Of a stretch of DNA of 64,000 nt, positions 61,396 through 64,000 are shown in pieces. How positions within the stretch are numbered: position 1 is the first letter of the stretch; every line of letters starts with the position of its first letter. Under the pieces are notes generated by a model that made no database searches, had not been told where the DNA came from, and saw only the letters and a list, made by a program, of their open reading frames with translations. The stretch is from Anaerohalosphaera lusitana (GTDB lineage Bacteria > Planctomycetota > Phycisphaerae > Sedimentisphaerales > Anaerohalosphaeraceae), in the NCBI RefSeq assembly GCF_002007645.1, contig NZ_CP019791.1, positions 62,001 through 126,000 of the forward strand. Reading direction: 5' to 3'. A program made the translations under genes and the position numbers.

Positions 61396-62199
61396 ATGCG
61401 AAGACAAGATAGACCAAAAGCGTTTACTTTGATAGAACTACTTGTAGTAATCGCCATTATTGCACTCCTTCTATCTATAATGATGCCGGCACTGGGGATA
61501 GTTAAGGAAAAAGCAAAGGCAGTCGTCTGCCAAAGCCAGGTACGCGACTGGGGTCTGGCATGGACCCTCTATGCAAACGACCATGACGGCACAAACCTGA
61601 ACCACGAATCCGCCTATTTCTGGTTCTACAAGATCGCCCCATATTTTTCGAGCAGTAACTTTGCCGATAACAGAGGTTCCGCCGAAGGTGCAATGGAAGT
61701 ACTGGTGTGCCCTTCAACAAAACCGTGGAGCGATGCAGGTAACAACAGTTTCGGTTGGGGCGGATACGGCAGAGCTGATATGTGCTGGGAATGGCGAAGA
61801 TCTGCGGATCAGGGCGATGACGGCAGTTACACACAAGGCTCTTACATCGCAAGCAACTGGATGATGAGTAATACCGGCAATGCGAACGCTTACGAAAATA
61901 TCAGCGAGGCCAAAAGTGATGCACCCATTCTCGCAGACGGAGGCTTTCTTCGTGTATCACCAACATCAGAAGAAGCAGAAACTTCCACAGAACTCGTCAA
62001 TTTACAGGGAGACGGCAAGGGTGATAACCTGCCCATGAGCGACTCGATAGAAAGACTTCTGCTGGACCGCCACGGCATGGCCACCAACGTCGTTTTCGCC
62101 GACGCACACGCAGAACGCGTTGATCTCGAGGATATGTGGTCGCTAAAATGGCACAAAAGCTTTGAGCGAGTGGATAAACTGGAGCTGCCCTCACGGTAA
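61396..62199 (+). CDS. type II secretion/type IV pilin-like pseudopilin, H-X9-DG type
   Basis: 267 residues. A prepilin leader is followed by the cleavage and methylation motif KAFTLIELLVV and a long hydrophobic helix to about residue 36. The C-terminal part has DRHGMATNVVFADAH, which fits the H-X9-D motif of processing-associated pseudopilins, with Ala after Asp where Gly is usual. RBS GGAGAG. Planctomycetes often carry many such genes, thought to code for surface proteins. It is the first of a pair. Confidence 0.85.
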   Translation: MRRQDRPKAFTLIELLVVIAIIALLLSIMMPALGIVKEKAKAVVCQSQVRDWGLAWTLYANDHDGTNLNHESAYFWFYKIAPYFSSSNFADNRGSAEGAMEVLVCPSTKPWSDAGNNSFGWGGYGRADMCWEWRRSADQGDDGSYTQGSYIASNWMMSNTGNANAYENISEAKSDAPILADGGFLRVSPTSEEAETSTELVNLQGDGKGDNLPMSDSIERLLLDRHGMATNVVFADAHAERVDLEDMWSLKWHKSFERVDKLELPSR

Positions 62200-62375
62200 A
62201 GGATGATGATCGTAATTTTGACATTTTTCGAAGAATCGGGTAGAATTTTTTCATCAATGCCGCTTTTTCTCTGGTTTTCAATATTTATAGCACCAATGCT
62301 GGCAACTAAATTCCTATCATATTGGTTAGGTTAAGATGCGGGCAAATTAATAGAATTTTTTGCGGAGCAATAATT

Positions 62376-63164
62376 ATGAAGTCCAAAAGAAAGCAAAAAG
62401 CTTTTACTCTCATCGAACTGCTGGTCGTAATAGCCATCATCGCACTCCTGCTGTCGATCATGATGCCCGCACTGGGCATGGTAAAAGAAAAGGCCCGAGC
62501 CGTCATCTGCCGATCTAACATCCGGCAGTGGGGCACTCTCTTCGCGCTCTACACAAACGATTACAACGGAACCTTGCCGCCCCATTGGAGTGACAATAGA
62601 ACACCCGGCAATCCCAGCGGCACATGGATTATCTCGATGGAATCATACTACGGAGGCGCAAACGTAGATGATGAACAGATCTCCGTATGTCCTTCGACCA
62701 AAAAAGGCAAAGAGACAGAAGGCGCGACTGACCCGCACACATGGATTTGGGAGGAAACTGCATCCGACGGTAGAATTTACAGAAACAGCTATGCAATTAA
62801 CAACTATGCCTCTAGTACCACAAGTGGGATACAAGGTCTCTGGGAGAGAACAGGCCAGAAACAAAGTAACAATATACCGCTGTTCATGGAAGGCTGGCGG
62901 TGGGGTGGAGGATTTAGTGAACGTCACATGAGCGACGATGTTCCCCCAACCAGGGACGAAATAACAAAGTCTGTTAACTATCCGACTGGCCGCTATCTTG
63001 TTGACAGACATGACCTGGCTATCAACGTGCTTTTCATGGACAGCCACGTCGAAGAAGTCGGCTTCAAGGCCCTCTGGGACCTCAAGTGGCACAAGACCTA
63101 TGACACTAATGGCGACTACCCTGACTGGCCCGAATGGATGAAAAACGCAAAGGGCGAAAAATAA
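62376..63164 (+). CDS. pseudopilin, H-X9-DG type, second copy
   Basis: 262 residues from the ATG at 62376 (GCGGAG upstream). The first 40 residues are almost identical in protein sequence to the preceding gene (AFTLIELLVVIAIIALLLS) and then diverge. The H-X9-D motif is DRHDLAINVLFMDSH with Ser after Asp. At the DNA level the shared part differs at many synonymous sites. A terminator follows. The two genes are a tandem pair. Confidence 0.85.
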   Translation: MKSKRKQKAFTLIELLVVIAIIALLLSIMMPALGMVKEKARAVICRSNIRQWGTLFALYTNDYNGTLPPHWSDNRTPGNPSGTWIISMESYYGGANVDDEQISVCPSTKKGKETEGATDPHTWIWEETASDGRIYRNSYAINNYASSTTSGIQGLWERTGQKQSNNIPLFMEGWRWGGGFSERHMSDDVPPTRDEITKSVNYPTGRYLVDRHDLAINVLFMDSHVEEVGFKALWDLKWHKTYDTNGDYPDWPEWMKNAKGEK

Positions 63165-63217
63165 AACGCCCAGGCACATTTCTGCTCTGACCAGATAAAT
63201 GCACTAAAATATACCGT

Positions 63218-63252
63218 CCGGCCTGGTCTTTCCAACTGGGCCGGTTCTTTTT
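63218..63252 (+). terminator. Rho-independent terminator after the pseudopilin pair
   Basis: CCGGCC (63218-63223) with inner TGGT pairs with GGGCCGG (63238-63244), followed by TTC and T7. It lies 54 bases after the stop. Confidence 0.8.
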
Positions 63253-63527
63253 TTGGACCCATCAACCGGTCCGATCCCCCAATCCATGCCCAGCCGTTTA
63301 AGCCCCTGAAAAACCATACAAAACCATACCTCCGCAACAGTCATTTTTATCAGCAGAGCCAATCATTTATGGTGGTTTTAAGGCGGGTAATATTATTGCA
63401 AAATCCCCTTTTTTGCAGTTGCACAGGCTATTTCCGCATGTTACAAGGCCGCGACAAATTCTCGCGCGGATCTGTTCCGAGACGTCTCGCAGCAACCCGC
63501 GCGAACCTGTAAAAGGGTTGGCTCAAA

Positions 63528-64000
63528 ATGGCTGAGAACACACGAACGGTCCGGGCATTCGATTACAAAACCGTCCTGCTCACCTTCGGCTGCGTTGCCG
63601 TATTCTGCTTTTTCGGCACCGTAATGGGCGTCTCCAATTTCTGCTCGACGGTCATGGAAACCGCACACGACCTGCTCATAAACACCGTACTCCTGATCGT
63701 ATCCATTTCCGTCCTCGCCGGCGGATTCGGAGCATTCCTCAGCGAGTTCGGCATCCTCGCAATGCTCAACTGGATACTCGCCCCCTTCATCCGCCTCCTC
63801 TGGGGCCTGCCCGGCGCCGCCGTCATGGGCGCCGTCAGCACATACATGTCCGACAACCCCGCCGTCATCGCCCTCGCAAACGACAAGGAATTCATCCGCT
63901 ATTTCAAAAAATACCAGAAACCCGCCCTCACCAACTTCGGCACCAGCTTCGGCATGGGCCTCGTCCTCACCGCATTCATGATGAGCAAGGGATTCTTCCG
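63528..64000 (+). CDS. membrane protein with nucleoside-recognition/gate-like domain (partial)
   Basis: An ATG at 63528 opens a frame to the window end (157 codons). MAENTRTVRAFDYK is followed by two membrane helices (LLTFGCVAVFCFFGTVMGV and LINTVLLIVSISVLAGGFGA), then AMLNWILAPFIRLLWGLPG and GAVSTYMSDNPAVIALANDK. The layout resembles gate-domain (nucleoside recognition) membrane proteins such as spore maturation protein-like families. The 3' end is missing. There is no clear RBS other than AAAAGGG. Confidence 0.75.
   Translation, partial: MAENTRTVRAFDYKTVLLTFGCVAVFCFFGTVMGVSNFCSTVMETAHDLLINTVLLIVSISVLAGGFGAFLSEFGILAMLNWILAPFIRLLWGLPGAAVMGAVSTYMSDNPAVIALANDKEFIRYFKKYQKPALTNFGTSFGMGLVLTAFMMSKGFF

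Noticed and set aside
1-64000. CRISPR arrays, rRNA genes, intact tRNA genes, insertion sequences
   Set aside because: No evenly spaced repeats, no conserved rRNA stretch and no complete cloverleaf were seen by eye. T-loop-like GTTCGAATC strings found all lie in coding frames.

Overview
The window reads as a chromosomal segment of a planctomycete, most likely of class Phycisphaerae. This is inferred from the gene families present: Cys-type sulfatases, Gfo/Idh/MocA oxidoreductases with Tat-like leaders, PEP-CTERM proteins, a dockerin-like protein, H-X9-DG type pseudopilins, and a sigma54/sigma28 flagellar system. Base composition is moderate in GC, and coding is dense on both strands. No rRNA, intact tRNA, CRISPR array or insertion sequence was recognised.

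Region 1 (1-16.8 kb) is a flagellar regulon. flgD-flgE run leftward from a good sigma54 (-24/-12) promoter. A divergent sigma54-activator gene follows. A second sigma54 promoter at 4574-4588 then opens a long rightward run: two TPR proteins, a second sigma54 activator, fliL, fliM, fliN, flhA, a small membrane protein, the sigma28 gene fliA, two small proteins and two lipoproteins. A sigma28-type promoter next precedes a flgM-like anti-sigma factor. Together these give most of a regulatory hierarchy: sigma54 activators, then structural genes plus fliA, then flgM and probably flagellin. The flagellin gene lies 20 kb away at 37.2 kb.

Region 2 (16.9-39.4 kb) is mostly housekeeping and surface biology. 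It has small zinc-ribbon proteins, rlmN, a Tat-exported sulfatase followed by a decayed copy of the rlmN 3' end, TrkA/TrkH potassium uptake, an FKBP isomerase, two tandem SGNH hydrolases and a tricorn-type protease. It continues with a deaminase, a PEP-CTERM protein, a retropepsin-like lipoprotein, a membrane-anchored RRM protein, a MarC protein, a MetX-MetW fusion, flagellin and a rhodanese.

Region 3 (39.1-45.2 kb, all leftward) is the most unusual part. It has a sigma-region-4-like HTH protein, a soluble ABC ATPase, a GNAT acetyltransferase, a ParB-type protein and a small-terminase-like protein, four of them overlapping head to tail. These are followed by rpiB on its own promoter, a large terminase with an internal four-cysteine cluster, and a holin-like membrane protein. 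No portal, capsid, tail or integrase gene is present. It looks like a DNA-packaging or DNA-handling module without a virion.

Region 4 (45.4-64 kb) holds PEP-CTERM proteins, a PflX-like radical SAM protein, acidic secreted proteins, and a catabolic-looking set of two Gfo/Idh/MocA oxidoreductases and a sugar isomerase-like protein. It also holds an AI-2E family permease, a repeat protein with a dockerin-like end, a beta-helix protein, a second sulfatase, a citramalate synthase-like enzyme with a large insertion, two paralogous pseudopilins, and the start of a membrane protein that runs off the window. Many leftward genes here end in clear Rho-independent terminators.
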